The position numbers and the translations under genes were made by a program. From Candidatus Bathyarchaeota archaeon (GTDB taxonomy: Archaea; Thermoproteota; Bathyarchaeia; 40CM-2-53-6; RBG-13-38-9), in contig DAOUZW010000032.1 of assembly GCA_030671315.1 (NCBI GenBank), positions 1-9,585 of the forward strand: 9,585 nt of DNA. The letters run 5' to 3'. This document shows, in pieces, positions 1 to 6,229 of this stretch (position 1 is the first letter of the stretch; each line of letters opens with the position of its first letter). A model generated the notes under the pieces. It saw only the letters and a program-made list of their open reading frames with translations, searched no databases and was not told the DNA's origin.

Positions 1-364
1 CCTTGGATTCTCTAAGGTTTCGGTCTACAATTCTAGAAAGCTCTATTGAGTTTTCCTGTGGAGGACCTAGTTCAAATGTCGGATGCGCTAAAGGCGTAAA
101 TTCAGCATTAACCGTTTGAACCCCTTCATTTGGCGTATCTGGAAAAGGCGTTCCAGCCTGGATTTTGACACCCACAATTACTTTGGTCTGTCCAATGTCA
201 ACTTGTGCAGACCCGTTTGCCTTTTCTATTATTCCGGTTTGGATTTTTATTTCTCTATAGTCCATAGGCGCCCTATTATCAATTCTTTTACCTTTCGAAG
301 CTAGATCGATAATATGATCACGTTCAAGTGTTAGGATTTCAGATGAATGAGGTGTTGTTGACAT
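1..364 (-). CDS. rrp42: Exosome complex subunit Rrp42, N-terminal part (3' end outside window)
   Basis: Reading the minus strand from ATG at 364 gives about 121 residues that run off the left edge. They contain the patterns KGKRIDNRAPMDYREI (about residues 24-39), EKANGSAQVDIGQTKVIVGVK (about 45-65) and a VNAEFTPLAHPTFELGPP stretch, typical of the RNase PH fold of archaeal Rrp42. In archaea Rrp42 pairs with Rrp41 in a hexameric ring that degrades or tails RNA from the 3' end in the cytoplasm. Rrp42 is the non-catalytic partner, contributing to RNA binding and structure. The ATG overlaps the rrp41 TAA by one base (TAATG). A strong GGAGG inside the rrp41 tail lies 10 bases before the start, so translation is probably coupled. 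Identity is clear. The C-terminal half is not visible. Confidence 0.95.
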   Translation of the reverse strand, partial: MSTTPHSSEILTLERDHIIDLASKGKRIDNRAPMDYREIKIQTGIIEKANGSAQVDIGQTKVIVGVKIQAGTPFPDTPNEGVQTVNAEFTPLAHPTFELGPPQENSIELSRIVDRNLRESK

Positions 365-1104
365 TACTTTACTTCCTCCTTGGAATCCTTGGGTTTTTCA
401 GTATCTGATTCAAGCTTATATTTTCGTTTTAAAGCATCGTTCTGGAGATTTCTGATTTTTCTGCATGCCTCTAACGCCATATTAAATGCTTTATCAAACT
501 CTTCTTTGCTTAGTTTTCCATCCATTTGTATCAAAGTTACTAAATTGTGATTTGGCATTAAAGCGATAGGCAGATCTGCTTCACCATATTTGTCTTCAAG
601 ATCATAGAGATCAACAATCACATGACCTTTTACTTTTCCAACTGAACATGATGAAACTAGCTCCTTTAACGGAATTCCAGCATCTGCCAGAGCGAGAGAA
701 GCTGCCACTATACTTGCACATCTAGTTCCACCATCACATTGGAGTGCTTCTATAAAGATGTCAATTACAGTTCGAGGATAGTATTCAGATAAGACAGAAG
801 GCTCTAGAGCCTCTCTGATCACCTTTGATATTTCTATCTCTCGTCTTGATGGTGCCGGATGCTTTCTCTCATCAGTTGAGAATGGTGCCATGCGGTATCT
901 GCATCTTATAGCCGCCCTGTCAGAGATTATCAAATGTTTTGGATGTATCTCTCTCGGCCCGTATACACCAGCTATGATCTTGTTCTTTCCCTGTTCAATG
1001 TACGCAGAACCATTTGCATTATGAAGAACTCCAACCTGCAATTTTATTGATCTGAGTTCATCTGGTCGACGACCATCTGATCTCAATCCTTTATCATCAA
1101 TCAA
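364..1104 (-). CDS. rrp41: Exosome complex catalytic subunit Rrp41
   Basis: A 246-residue RNase PH-family protein, the catalytic subunit of the archaeal exosome ring, which phosphorolytically degrades RNA 3' to 5' and can add heteropolymeric tails. Visible motifs are GLRSDGRRPDELR (6-18), NGSAYIEQGKNKIIAGVYGP (31-50), YYPRTVIDI (108-116), the phosphate/RNA-binding CDGGTR (123-128) and DKYGEADLP (171-179), whose acidic residue belongs to the active site. Length is normal, with a charged lysine/glutamate C-terminal tail (from about 225). The start is TTG at 1104. No ATG exists in frame before the active domain, and the frame is closed by a TAA at 1135-1137. The gene lies 13 bases after rrp4, and I see no good ribosome binding site, so it probably depends on readthrough from rrp4. 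Residue numbers assume the TTG start. Confidence 0.96.
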   Translation of the reverse strand: MIDDKGLRSDGRRPDELRSIKLQVGVLHNANGSAYIEQGKNKIIAGVYGPREIHPKHLIISDRAAIRCRYRMAPFSTDERKHPAPSRREIEISKVIREALEPSVLSEYYPRTVIDIFIEALQCDGGTRCASIVAASLALADAGIPLKELVSSCSVGKVKGHVIVDLYDLEDKYGEADLPIALMPNHNLVTLIQMDGKLSKEEFDKAFNMALEACRKIRNLQNDALKRKYKLESDTEKPKDSKEEVK

Positions 1105-1117
1105 ATTTTTAGAAGGA

Positions 1118-1831
1118 TCAGGCTTTACCAGTTTTTACACCTCTGAGTTTTCTGTTGATTACTTCAGAAACTCTATCTGTGAGACCTTGTGTATGCGCCT
1201 CATGCTCAATCATCTTAATCAATTCTACAACTACCTCCTCGTTTTTGGGAGAGTTACATGTTACCAATACTATTCCATTTTGACCAACTGACAATGAACA
1301 TGCACTCTCTTTTTTCAACATGTTGATCATAGATCCCTCTTTTCCTATTAGACGAGGAATTTTAGAGGGAGTAATTTTAATCATTCTTCCACGAGTTATT
1401 TTTCCAAGCTCTCTATCTCTGGCTGACAGCAATGGATCTCTAGATCTATCAAAAGCAATTATTTTTGCCTTGACTAGATCTCCAACACGAAGCGATTGCG
1501 TAGTCTCTCTTCTTCTCGGGTAATTTTGTCTTGCTCCGAACTCTGTTACAGGAAGCATAGCCGAATATGGGGAGTTAATATCGACAGACCAGCCAGACAT
1601 TCCCACATCAGTTATTTTTCCAATGATGATATCATCAACAAAAGGGAAATAACAATGCTTGAGCGGAACAACTGAAATGCGACTTCCTCGATATTCGAAG
1701 AGACCAATCATCGTGGAGTAGATATTTTCTCCATCTTTGTAAACATTCAGATCTGGATCGTATTCACCTTGGGCTACCAATTCACCTGGTATGACCAGTT
1801 GTTTTTTTTGCGCTAGTATTGTCAAGAGCAT
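1118..1831 (-). CDS. rrp4: Exosome RNA-binding cap subunit Rrp4
   Basis: A 237-residue protein that caps the exosome ring and guides RNA into the central pore. The order of domains matches archaeal Rrp4: an N-terminal beta domain with VIPGELVAQGEY (13-24), an S1 domain at about 66-139 (GKITDVGMSGWSVDI), and a KH domain at about 145-212 with the loop GKEG at 163-166. The ATG at 1831 is preceded by GAGTGG, a weak ribosome binding site. A TATA-like box lies about 45 bases upstream, so this gene probably opens its own transcript carrying rrp4-rrp41-rrp42. Nothing in length or motifs is unusual. The gap to SDO1 upstream is longer than expected for a tight operon. Confidence 0.96.
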   Translation of the reverse strand: MLLTILAQKKQLVIPGELVAQGEYDPDLNVYKDGENIYSTMIGLFEYRGSRISVVPLKHCYFPFVDDIIIGKITDVGMSGWSVDINSPYSAMLPVTEFGARQNYPRRRETTQSLRVGDLVKAKIIAFDRSRDPLLSARDRELGKITRGRMIKITPSKIPRLIGKEGSMINMLKKESACSLSVGQNGIVLVTCNSPKNEEVVVELIKMIEHEAHTQGLTDRVSEVINRKLRGVKTGKA

Positions 1832-1873
1832 CCACTCAAACGCATTTTTTATCGAATTTTCCCAAGCGTTCTC

Positions 1874-1883
1874 ATATTATATT
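1874..1883 (-). promoter_or_regulatory. TATA-like box for rrp4-rrp41-rrp42
   Basis: The minus strand reads AATATAATAT here, about 43-52 bases before the rrp4 ATG. With the usual archaeal spacing of about 25 bases this places transcription start near 1850, leaving a leader of roughly 18 bases that would contain the GAGTGG ribosome binding site. It is a sequence-pattern inference without experimental support. Confidence 0.5.
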
Positions 1884-1904
1884 CTTGTCAAAAGGGAGAT
1901 TTGT

Positions 1905-1944
1905 TAGTCATCTGACTTTTACTAGTCAATTTTGTATTTAGTCA
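1905..1944 (-). repeat. Three TGACTA direct repeats upstream of the rrp4 promoter
   Basis: On the minus strand TGACTA occurs at 1939-1944, 1923-1928 and 1905-1910, with starts 16 and 18 bases apart. The last copy ends about 21 bases before the TATA-like box. Position and spacing resemble binding sites for an activator or repressor, but the unit is short and could arise by chance in AT-rich DNA. Confidence 0.35.
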
Positions 1945-2130
1945 TGTAGCTAAAATACTACTTTTCCCTCTTGACTCGCAGACTCAGCTTAGTTCTCAGT
2001 CTGACCTTACTAAATCTTTCTATGAATTGATTTAAACAGTCTATTAATTCCTACAAGATGTTGACTAGTTAGATTGCTGCGAGCATAATGTTAGACGCTG
2101 ATGGTTTAACTAAATCATCAAAATAATTAA

Positions 2131-2820
2131 CTACTTAATCACTTTTGATTGTATCGTGCCCTGAGTCAATTTTCCCAATTTCTCGATAAATGGACCATAT
2201 AATCCCGCTGGCATTTCTAACATACCAACCCAAGAGCCATCGGATTGCCAAGACTCTTTCGTTATTACTCCAAAATTCTTTAGAGCACCATAGGCCTTTG
2301 GAGCATATTCCGCAGATATCTTGACAGCAACCTGCATCTGTTCCATCTTTATTGGGATGATGGGCCTCAACAGCTCGATTACAGATTTTGACTGCTCTTC
2401 AACACTCTTGAAAGGATCTATTGATATTCTAACCTGAGACATGGCTTGCTCAATCCTTAAGGGCGGATGTGGCGCTCCGGATCGTGGATCGAGGCAATTT
2501 CTCGATACAAAAGAAATTATCTGTTTTCTCTTATCTTCGACAAGTTGGCGCCTCTGCTCTGTAGTTAACTGGAGCTCTCCCCGCTTAATTATCTCCTCTG
2601 CAACTTTAATAGACTCAATAGTGCCAAAATTCTTTTGAAGCTTATCTGTTGAAGCTCTCGTGCCCTTATTAGCGTCTGAATATATCTCTTCAATCGCGAC
2701 AATCTGACTTACTGCAATGTCTTTACCCATTTTATAGTCTAGAGCCAGATCTGGTTTCACTAATATTTCGAAGTGTTCGCCGCCGACTGTTATTCTTGCA
2801 GTGGTGAATTTGCTACTCAT
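2131..2820 (-). CDS. sdo1: Ribosome maturation protein SDO1/SBDS family
   Basis: A 229-residue archaeal SBDS homologue. In eukaryotes this family, with an EF-2-like GTPase, releases the anti-association factor eIF6 from the large ribosomal subunit. Archaea carry SBDS, aIF6 and EF-2, so a role in 50S maturation is likely. Visible hallmarks are the N-terminal FYSH domain (about 1-85, with DANKGTRASTDKLQKNFGT at 49-67), and the strongly conserved RNCLDPRSGAPHPPLRIEQAM region (107-127) in the helical middle domain. A C-terminal ferredoxin-like domain follows (about 160-229). The ATG at 2820 overlaps the psmA stop (ATGA), so the two genes are translationally coupled. Length is normal. Confidence 0.96.
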   Translation of the reverse strand: MSSKFTTARITVGGEHFEILVKPDLALDYKMGKDIAVSQIVAIEEIYSDANKGTRASTDKLQKNFGTIESIKVAEEIIKRGELQLTTEQRRQLVEDKRKQIISFVSRNCLDPRSGAPHPPLRIEQAMSQVRISIDPFKSVEEQSKSVIELLRPIIPIKMEQMQVAVKISAEYAPKAYGALKNFGVITKESWQSDGSWVGMLEMPAGLYGPFIEKLGKLTQGTIQSKVIK

Positions 2821-3557
2821 TTCTGTTGAGCCTTTTTTGATGGCTCAATTTTCTTAAGATATTTCTCTGTTTCCTCGTTTGATAGTCGTCTAAACTTCCT
2901 TGTTTCTGAGGGAATTATGGCCATCCTAATTTTTTGTGAAGTGGCTTTACCTTCGAGAACTTTCGACATGCATTTTAGTGCTAAATTAATTGACTCATCA
3001 AGAGTAAGATCGTCATTGTACTCCGCTTCTAGAACTTCGTTTGCAGCATCGCCTCCAGTTCCAATAGACCATGCTTTATAAGCTAAATAAGCACCACTGG
3101 GGTCTGTCCAGAATACTCTACTGCCTTTCCTATCAACTCCAGCAAAAATCATTGATAAACCAAAGGGTCTTACTCCACCATGTTGAGTGTACATCTGTTC
3201 TATTTCCCCGATCCTTCTTGTCAACATCTCGACATCAATGGGTTCATCATACATTAGCCTGTTACTTTGTGAATAGACTCGAGCTTGGTCAACAAGCGTG
3301 TGTGCATCACAACTTAATCCAGCTACAGCAACGCCTATGTGTTCATCAATTTGGAAGATCTTCCACATAAACTCTGGATCTTGAAGTACAGAGGCTGCCC
3401 TTTCTTCTGCCGCCAAGACAACACCACCTTTACAGGATATACCTAAGACAGTTGCGCCTCGCTTCACAGTCTCTGATGCATATTCAACTTGGAAAAGTCT
3501 ACCATCTGGTGAAAATACCGTGATCGCACGGTCATATGCTCCCGGAGCAGCAAACAT
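2817..3557 (-). CDS. psmA: 20S proteasome alpha subunit
   Basis: The alpha-ring subunit of the archaeal proteasome, which forms the gated outer rings that receive unfolded substrates from AAA+ unfoldases. The family signature YDRAITVFSPDGRLFQVEYA is at 8-27 counting from ATG at 3557. With this start the gate residues are Y8-D9-R10 and the lysine in MWKIFQID is K66, the same numbers as in the Thermoplasma protein, where that lysine anchors the unfoldase tail. An in-frame TTG at 3563 would add two residues. It has the better ribosome binding site (AGGTG six bases upstream), so the true start is undecided. Length (246) is normal with a lysine-rich tail. It shares ATGA with SDO1. No beta subunit is in the window. 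Confidence 0.97.
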   Translation of the reverse strand: MFAAPGAYDRAITVFSPDGRLFQVEYASETVKRGATVLGISCKGGVVLAAEERAASVLQDPEFMWKIFQIDEHIGVAVAGLSCDAHTLVDQARVYSQSNRLMYDEPIDVEMLTRRIGEIEQMYTQHGGVRPFGLSMIFAGVDRKGSRVFWTDPSGAYLAYKAWSIGTGGDAANEVLEAEYNDDLTLDESINLALKCMSKVLEGKATSQKIRMAIIPSETRKFRRLSNEETEKYLKKIEPSKKAQQK

Positions 3558-3563
3558 CGACAA

Positions 3564-3844
3564 ACCTTACACCTAACCAAGAAACCTTTCTATCGAGATA
3601 TAATCAGCTCTACTAAAACCTTTTGCAGGACATCATCCAATCTCTAACTACATTATTGTGACACAGAACGCGCTATTAGGGCTAATCAATATTTTATACT
3701 AGGTGGAGAAATTGAACAAAATAGATACTCGACCCATTCAAGAGTAGAAAACGTAAAACATGTATTATGATATATGTAATTATCCGGTATATTTGACATC
3801 AGAGTAATTGAATTAAACTAGTAATTTGATGGAGAAAGTGAGAA
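3564..3844. other. Divergent intergenic region between psmA and the membrane-protein gene
   Basis: This 281-base region separates genes read in opposite directions. Minus-strand TATA-like boxes for psmA lie at 3596-3604 and 3691-3700. Plus-strand candidates for the membrane-protein gene lie at 3768-3777 (TGATATATGT) and 3786-3795 (GGTATATTTG), the second about 50 bases before its ATG. I see no RNA gene, no open frame and no repeat of note. Confidence 0.5.
3596..3604 (-). promoter_or_regulatory. TATA-like box upstream of psmA
   Basis: The minus strand reads GATTATATC, about 33-41 bases before the possible TTG start. Transcription would begin near 3575, right at the AGGTG ribosome binding site (3570-3574), leaving a very short leader. 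A second and better-looking box, AGTATAAAAT on the minus strand at 3691-3700, lies about 130 bases upstream of psmA and may be an alternative promoter. Confidence 0.4.
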
Positions 3845-4417
3845 ATGAGAGCTGGACCAACTTTTGGTGGACTCGCTATTTTAATCGTAGGCTTATTGTT
3901 GGCAAATTTCGGCTCTTTTACTTATACAGTAGAAGTGGCCAAAGACGAAACAAAAATAATATTCAATAACGAGAGAATACCCTCAATTGGAGACTTTGTT
4001 GCTAGGGAAATTTATCTCGAACAAGGATGGATTTTTAATGTTGAAGGTAAGATCTCGATCCCAGATTCCAATGAAAGTGGCCAAATAGATTTCTCCATTA
4101 TGAACAGTAGTGAATATCAGAAATGGAAAACTGGAGAGAAGGATATAGAATACGTAATACGACAAGAAAAAGTATCTAGATTCAATGAGACATTTATTCC
4201 ACAGAAAAATGAAACATATTATTTATTGTTCGATAATAGAGAAGACCCCACATACAAAAAAGCAGTAATATTTTCTGGGAAATATATTTTTGAGACTAAA
4301 GCAGAAGAGACTAGAGAAGAAGACATATTGAAACAAGCAGGCTATCCATTAGCCATTATTGGCGCAGCGTTTCTTATTTATGGCCTCATTAGAAAATCTG
4401 AAGTCCGCTGGGAATAA
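3845..4417 (+). CDS. Membrane-anchored, probably extracytoplasmic protein of unknown function
   Basis: I do not recognise a named family. The 190-residue product has an N-terminal hydrophobic helix (about 7-27, GGLAILIVGLLLANFG), a polar beta-rich middle (about 28-165) and a C-terminal hydrophobic helix (about 167-183) ending in a short charged tail. The middle contains four N-x-S/T sequons (N76, N87, N114, N122), which suggests it faces outside and may be N-glycosylated as archaeal surface proteins are. The segment FNETFIPQKNETYYLLFDNR (113-132) resembles the strand pattern of GOLD-like beta-sandwich domains, an inference from pattern only. The ATG is preceded by GGAG ten bases away and GTGAG three bases away. 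It is read opposite to both neighbouring clusters and converges on pop5, interrupting the RNase P/proteasome/exosome neighbourhood. Confidence 0.8.
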   Translation: MRAGPTFGGLAILIVGLLLANFGSFTYTVEVAKDETKIIFNNERIPSIGDFVAREIYLEQGWIFNVEGKISIPDSNESGQIDFSIMNSSEYQKWKTGEKDIEYVIRQEKVSRFNETFIPQKNETYYLLFDNREDPTYKKAVIFSGKYIFETKAEETREEDILKQAGYPLAIIGAAFLIYGLIRKSEVRWE

Positions 4418-4469
4418 ACCTCGAATTTCAAGTAAAGGGCTATAATAGATTTCAATTTTGATATCACCA

Positions 4470-4477
4470 TATTTTTT
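4470..4477 (+). terminator. T-rich tract, possible terminator of the membrane-protein gene
   Basis: A TATTTTTT run lies about 55 bases after the stop of the plus-strand gene and just touches the 3' end of pop5. Archaeal RNA polymerase commonly terminates at such U-tracts without a hairpin. No stable stem precedes it. Confidence 0.3.
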
Positions 4478-4788
4478 CAAACTTTAAATTTCAAAGATTT
4501 GATTGTACCTGAAACACCTATTGTCGAGATTGATCCGGATTTACCAGAAATTTTGGTTAATAAGGCAATAGAAGATCTAAGCATTTCTGTTGACTCTGTA
4601 CGACATCTGACTATCGCCCTCCCTTTAGATTGCTCATATCTTATGATTCTTAGTGATATTTGTGAGAGGCCGATAATACCGAAAAATTCTTCAATTGTTT
4701 CAGAAAGTGCAGATTTAAGATCATTTTCTGAAATATTTTGTTCACTAGGAACTCTAAGAAGTAAGTATCTCCAAGAAGTTCTTAACAT
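4477..4788 (-). CDS. rnp2: Ribonuclease P protein component 2 (Pop5)
   Basis: A 103-residue Pop5-family protein, one of the proteins that assist the catalytic RNA of archaeal RNase P in removing 5' leaders from precursor tRNA. Pop5 works with Rpp30, encoded immediately upstream, to promote cleavage. Family features are RYLLLRVPSE near the N terminus (7-16), the KGRAIVRC strand (about 55-62) followed by a helix, and the C-terminal STIGVSGTIKSLKFKV, where the VSGTIK motif is characteristic. The ATG at 4788 follows rpp30 after 13 bases, with AAGGT about 11 bases upstream. It is at the short end of the family's length range. It is the last gene of a three-gene minus-strand unit. Confidence 0.92.
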   Translation of the reverse strand: MLRTSWRYLLLRVPSEQNISENDLKSALSETIEEFFGIIGLSQISLRIIRYEQSKGRAIVRCRTESTEMLRSSIALLTKISGKSGSISTIGVSGTIKSLKFKV

Positions 4789-4801
4789 TTGTTATCTGAC
4801 C

Positions 4802-5488
4802 TTAGAAAGATTTTATTGGATTTTTGGAAAGCTTATTCCGGTTATCCTTTATTATCTGAATTGGAAGTTTAGATACAGAATCCAAGGAGCGTTCTTTTAA
4901 TAGACCTAGTGTATTAGCAAGTGCTGCAATATCTCTTGGTGCTCGCAATGATAGTACACCTTTTGCTCCACTTGAAACAACGATATTAACTTTATAGCGA
5001 TTTGCAAGTTCTATCTCGCGGCTAAAATAATTAATTTGTTCTAAGTTAGACCTTCCTGAGGGCATTAGAATTCTCATTAGTTCAAGTTCAATATTCGTAC
5101 TACAACTTTTAATGATAGATTGTTTTGTCCTGATTGATTTTATGCTTTCCAACGAGATCAGATCGACACGACGATCATGTGCAGCTACCATAACTGTTTT
5201 TACATCTTTACAATTGACAGCTAGTATTTCGAATAACCGTCTTGATGTACTTAGTTGCTTTAGAAGTTGCTTTCTTGAATTCGCGAATATATCAAGTCCT
5301 ATTGCAACATCTAAACCGACACTGCTGAATATTCTAGCGGAAGATTTGATCTCATTTGAAGGAGTATTTTGCTTGAACCGCAGACAGACAGTGGATAATC
5401 CCACCTGATGAGCAAGATTAGCCATCTTTTCTTGCATATATTTGTCTTCAACAGGAGGTTTTATGTTGATATCTACAAATGCTCTCAT
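4802..5488 (-). CDS. rnp3: Ribonuclease P protein component 3 (Rpp30)
   Basis: A 228-residue Rpp30-family protein with a TIM-barrel-like fold related to the PHP superfamily. It partners with Pop5 on the catalytic domain of RNase P RNA. The visible pattern is MRAFVDINIKPP at the N terminus, LDVAIGLDIF (59-68), a repeated strand-helix arrangement with VNCKDVKTVMVAAHDRRVDLISL (about 90-112), STNIELELMRIL (about 129-140) and the late conserved VNIVVSSGAKGVLSLRAPRDIAALANTLGL (about 164-193), which is the most diagnostic part. The ATG at 5488 overlaps the stop of the upstream gene (ATGA), showing a tight operon. Divergence from the family is fairly high, but position beside pop5 and the C-terminal signature agree. 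Confidence 0.92.
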   Translation of the reverse strand: MRAFVDINIKPPVEDKYMQEKMANLAHQVGLSTVCLRFKQNTPSNEIKSSARIFSSVGLDVAIGLDIFANSRKQLLKQLSTSRRLFEILAVNCKDVKTVMVAAHDRRVDLISLESIKSIRTKQSIIKSCSTNIELELMRILMPSGRSNLEQINYFSREIELANRYKVNIVVSSGAKGVLSLRAPRDIAALANTLGLLKERSLDSVSKLPIQIIKDNRNKLSKNPIKSF

Positions 5489-5946
5489 TCTGACATTCCT
5501 AGTCTTTCGAAGATCTCTCTAACTTTTTGAGGTGTAGGGTGCCACATCTCAGTTTTTATTTTGAGTCTAACTGGATCCTTACTTGTGATTGTAAACTTTT
5601 CTCCGAATGCTTCCTGTTTGTCTAGTCTTATGTAGAGATTTTCTTTATCATCTAGAAAATTCTCGAATTCCAATATCAACTTTTCTTTCTCAATTTGATC
5701 CATTAATCGAAATAGGTTCTCAAGAATCAATTTAGTTTCATCCTTTTTCATAATATTAAGATTTAAAGTAGTGATAGGATTTCCATGATGCCCTTTCAGG
5801 TATCGTCTCGTAAATTGCTTGGATTCACATATTTCGAAAGGTAAAATATTTCGCATGGCCTTCTCAACAGCTTCAAGGTTTTCAGTTGCATGTGCTATTG
5901 CACTCAATTCAATAGAAACAACCTTTCCTAACGACATCTCATTCAT
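5485..5946 (-). CDS. COG1325-type predicted RNA-binding protein (exosome-associated family)
   Basis: A 153-residue protein that looks like the archaeal family annotated as predicted exosome subunit or RNA-binding protein (COG1325), often encoded beside RNase P and exosome genes. Recognisable parts are VVSIELSAIAHATENLEAVEKAMRNILP (about 9-36), the basic RRYLKGHHGNPITTL (47-61), and FENFLDDKENLYIRLDKQEAFGE (about 94-116). LKIKTEMWHPTPQKVREIF is near the end. The biochemical role of the family is not established. The name comes from gene neighbourhood. ATG at 5946 has GGAG 11 bases upstream; a second in-frame ATG at 5937 is also possible. It is the first gene of the rpp30-pop5 unit. An L15e gene, common upstream of this family in other archaea, is not present next to it. 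Confidence 0.85.
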   Translation of the reverse strand: MNEMSLGKVVSIELSAIAHATENLEAVEKAMRNILPFEICESKQFTRRYLKGHHGNPITTLNLNIMKKDETKLILENLFRLMDQIEKEKLILEFENFLDDKENLYIRLDKQEAFGEKFTITSKDPVRLKIKTEMWHPTPQKVREIFERLGMSE

Positions 5947-6064
5947 TTTATTCTAAATCTCCGTAATTTTTAATTCAAATATTGTAAATATTCAAACAGA
6001 AGAAGAATTTCATACAAAGAGCTTTATCTAACATGTTACCAGACCTTCTGGCGAGTAAGATTTA

Positions 6065-6081
6065 AAAAAGGATTCCTTTTT
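6065..6081. repeat. 17-bp perfect palindrome next to a TATA-like box
   Basis: The sequence is AAAAAGGA, one central T, then TCCTTTTT, with perfectly complementary arms. It begins within a TTTAAAAAA box at 6061-6069. It may be an operator or a bidirectional T-rich terminator. Confidence 0.5.
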
Positions 6082-6215
6082 GTGTCGTAATCTAAGGCGT
6101 AAATAGCACGCTCTAGACATCTTAATCAACACTTTCAAGAATAAATACGAATTAATAGGGATTTGATCTAAGTCAAAATTCTATTAGCAGGAGTATTTGA
6201 GAAAAGAATAATCTT

Positions 6216-6221
6216 AGAGGT
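6216..6221 (+). promoter_or_regulatory. Ribosome binding site supporting a CTG start
   Basis: AGAGGT, complementary to the 3' end of archaeal 16S rRNA, lies eight bases before CTG 6230 and five before ATC 6227. It is the main evidence that translation of the metallophosphoesterase begins here rather than at the downstream ATG 6296. Confidence 0.55.
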
Positions 6222-6229
6222 AATAAATC

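Larger units (their letters stand above)
1832..2130. other. Intergenic region between SDO1 and rrp4, with promoter and short repeats
   Basis: This 299-base stretch has no convincing open frame (stops are frequent on the minus strand) and no tRNA. It holds the rrp4 TATA-like box, three same-orientation copies of TGACTA on the minus strand (plus-strand TAGTCA at 1905-1910, 1923-1928 and 1939-1944), and an inverted copy pair of TTGACTAGT (plus strand at 2061-2069, minus strand at 1921-1929). It also holds a 6-bp inverted repeat CAGACT/AGTCTG at 1979-1984 and 1998-2003. A small RNA cannot be excluded, but no C/D or H/ACA architecture is evident. Confidence 0.5.
5947..6229. other. Divergent intergenic region between the RNase P unit and the phosphoesterase gene
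   Basis: This 283-base region holds AT-rich TATA-like patterns for the minus-strand unit (5965-5975 AATTAAAAATT and 5981-5996). A hairpin CCAGA-CCT-TCTGG lies at 6039-6051. A plus-strand TTTAAAAAA box at 6061-6069 is fused to a perfect 17-bp palindrome. An AGAGGT ribosome binding site lies at 6216-6221 before the next gene. No tRNA or protein-coding frame is supported. A small RNA starting near 6090 is conceivable but unproven. Confidence 0.45.

Noticed and set aside
116..304. Plus-strand 62-codon open frame
   Set aside because: It is the antisense of the rrp42 coding region and has no family features.
2085..2120. Possible C/D box small RNA (TGATGA on the minus strand just after the SDO1 stop)
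   Set aside because: The nearest CTGA boxes on the same strand are over 100 bases downstream, too far for archaeal C/D RNAs, and no terminal stem is seen.
3625..3655. ATGATGT followed by CTGA on the minus strand upstream of psmA, resembling C and D boxes
   Set aside because: The C box is imperfect, there are no internal C'/D' boxes, and the element overlaps the psmA promoter.
4499..4900. Plus-strand 133-codon open frame
   Set aside because: It is antisense to pop5 and the end of rpp30, both of which have clear family signatures.
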